A stretch of DNA of 64,000 bases from Accumulibacter sp. (GTDB taxonomy: Bacteria > Pseudomonadota > Gammaproteobacteria > Burkholderiales > Rhodocyclaceae), in the NCBI GenBank assembly GCA_017302455.1, contig JAFLDO010000008.1:1-64000 (forward strand), in the 5' to 3' direction. The notes under the pieces were generated by a model. It saw only the letters and a program-made list of their open reading frames with translations, did not search any database and was not told where the DNA came from. Positions within the stretch are counted from its first letter, which is position 1. Each line of letters begins with the position of its first letter. Made by a program: the position numbers and the translations under genes. Positions 62,939 through 64,000 of the stretch are shown piece by piece.

Positions 62939-64000
62939 CGGCCGACAAGGCGAGCCGGGATTGCTCGGCACAGTAGCCGTCGAGCGCCCGCACCGCCGGA
63001 TGCGACTGCCACCAGTAGCTGTTGTATTCGAGTAGGGCGAGATCGTAGAGCAAACGCCGGGTCTGCTCGGTGACCGGCGCGTAGTCGGTGCCGGCCCGGT
63101 CGATCCGGGCGAGCAGCGCGAAGTCGTCGGGCTGCACCAGGCGCCGATACTCGTTGGTCAGCCGCCGCGCCGCGGTAGCCGCCACCTGGCCGCTGATCGG
63201 TCCCTGGTCGATCTCCTGGAAGCAGAGGTTGACGAGCCGTAGCAGGTCGCGCGGATGGCCGCCGGAATGCGCGATGAGCCCGTCCAGGGTCGCCGGGTCG
63301 TCGAAGTTCTCCGCCGGCAGGCGCCTATGGACGAACTCGCGCAGGCGCTGCCAGGCGACGGGTAGCGGCTCGTGCTGGCCCTTCTCGGCCAACTTGACCA
63401 TCGGTAGACGGAAGATGGCGTCGAAATTCTGGCCGACCTGCCCCTGTTCGTTGAGCACGCCGATCGGCGCACAATAGATGCAGTTGCCGCGCTATTGGCG
63501 GGAGCTGGTGGCTGTCGCGGACGAAGAAGTCGTCGGCCCCGTCACCGCGCAGACGATCGGTGCCATCGACGACGAAGATCACTGCGTGCCCTTTGCCGTG
63601 CTTGTCGACCTCGCTTTCGACGAATGACAGGAGCTGGTTGAAACCGCGCGCGAGCACCGAAAAAGAGTTCCTTACACTCTCGCGAATCTCGGTCTTGTAG
63701 GTGGTGTTGCTGCGAATCGCCGCCGTCAGACTGGCGAACAGCTTGCCGACGAACGGCAGCCCGGTTTCTGCCTTGACGCCGGCCTTGACCTCGCCGCTGA
63801 GGCTGGTCGTCAATGCCGTGTTGCGGCTGACCTCGCGAAACCACTCGTGCAGCGGCGTCAGGAAAACCTCGGGGACGGTGATGCCGGCCTGCTCGACGCT
63901 TGCCGCCAGGGCTTCCGCGAGGGCCAGAGCGACGTCGGCGTAAGTCAGGTTGTTGATGTCGAGCGCCTGCAGCGCGTCGATCGAGACAACGAGGAAGCGT
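62919..64000 (-). pseudogene. AAA-type/P-loop ATPase, C-terminal part, frameshifted (partial at window edge)
   Basis: The gene enters from beyond base 64000. The frame reads a Walker-B-like AVIFVVDGTDRLR, then DDFFVRDSHQLPPI. Near 63491 it needs to move one base to continue as CIYCAPIGVLNEQGQVGQNF and a winged C-terminal region (HSGGHPRDLLRLVNLCFQEI; QTRRLLYDLALLEYNSYWWQ), ending at 62919. Family proteins carry these two blocks in one frame (DSxQL...IYxAPI), so a one-base insertion or an assembly error is present. The Walker A is outside the window. The upstream frame would end in Arg-rich junk at 63325. It overlaps the TPR gene by 20 bases. Confidence 0.65.

Noticed and set aside
61088-63073. 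Long plus-strand open frame of about 660 codons across the TPR gene
   Set aside because: It is the exact antisense of the TPR repeats. The repetitive, high-GC composition keeps it open, and its protein has no recognisable domain or ribosome binding site.

Overview
The window looks like a chromosomal segment from a high-GC betaproteobacterium of the Rhodocyclaceae / Candidatus Accumulibacter type. This rests on the order of the housekeeping genes (rpsB-tsf-pyrH-frr-uppS-cdsA-dxr-rseP-bamA-skp-fabZ-lpxA-lpxB-rnhB and gyrA-pheA-hisC-tyrA-aroA/cmk-rpsA-ihfB-lapA-lapB-hldE-hldD-cysM), the betaproteobacterial style of the proteins, and a PEP-CTERM exosortase substrate. The genus is inferred; no rRNA or marker search could be run.

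Bases 1-5480 are an accessory patch next to a tRNA-Ser(GGA) gene. It holds the end of a transposase-like gene, a PEP-CTERM protein, a broken prophage piece (5'-truncated tail protein and a frameshifted DUF6127 membrane protein), a family 2 glycosyltransferase that has lost its N-terminus, and a small hairpin-bounded element flanked by 7-bp direct repeats. Bases 5715-10445 carry a four-gene operon matching E. coli ynbA, ynbC, ynbD and ynbB: a CDP-alcohol phosphotransferase, a hydrolase-methyltransferase, a PAP2/dual-specificity phosphatase and a CDP-diacylglycerol synthase. It is probably a membrane phospholipid or glycolipid pathway.

Bases 11172-25353 (minus strand) are a long envelope/translation superoperon: a tRNA/rRNA methyltransferase, rnhB, lpxB, lpxA, fabZ, skp, bamA, rseP, dxr, cdsA, uppS, frr, pyrH, tsf and rpsB. 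lpxD is missing from its usual place between skp and fabZ; only a possible C-terminal scrap remains. Divergent map and glnD follow on the plus strand.

Bases 29599-43000 are accessory again. First comes a four-gene HPr-kinase-related cluster: a Cys-containing exported protein, a PqqD-like protein, an HprK-like kinase and a nucleotidyltransferase. Next are a caspase/FGE fusion and a divergent operon of a sensor-MFS fusion, an ABC-type solute-binding protein and a formyltransferase-like enzyme. The stretch ends with an SOS-controlled dnaE2. Bases 41952-60985 return to core genes on the minus strand: rimO, an exonuclease, cysM, hldD, hldE kinase domain, lapB, lapA, ihfB, rpsA, a fused aroA-cmk, tyrA, hisC, pheA and gyrA. 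serC is absent between pheA and gyrA. The right edge (61271-64000) holds a two-gene unit of a frameshifted AAA-type ATPase and a protein with five near-identical 41-residue TPR-like repeats.
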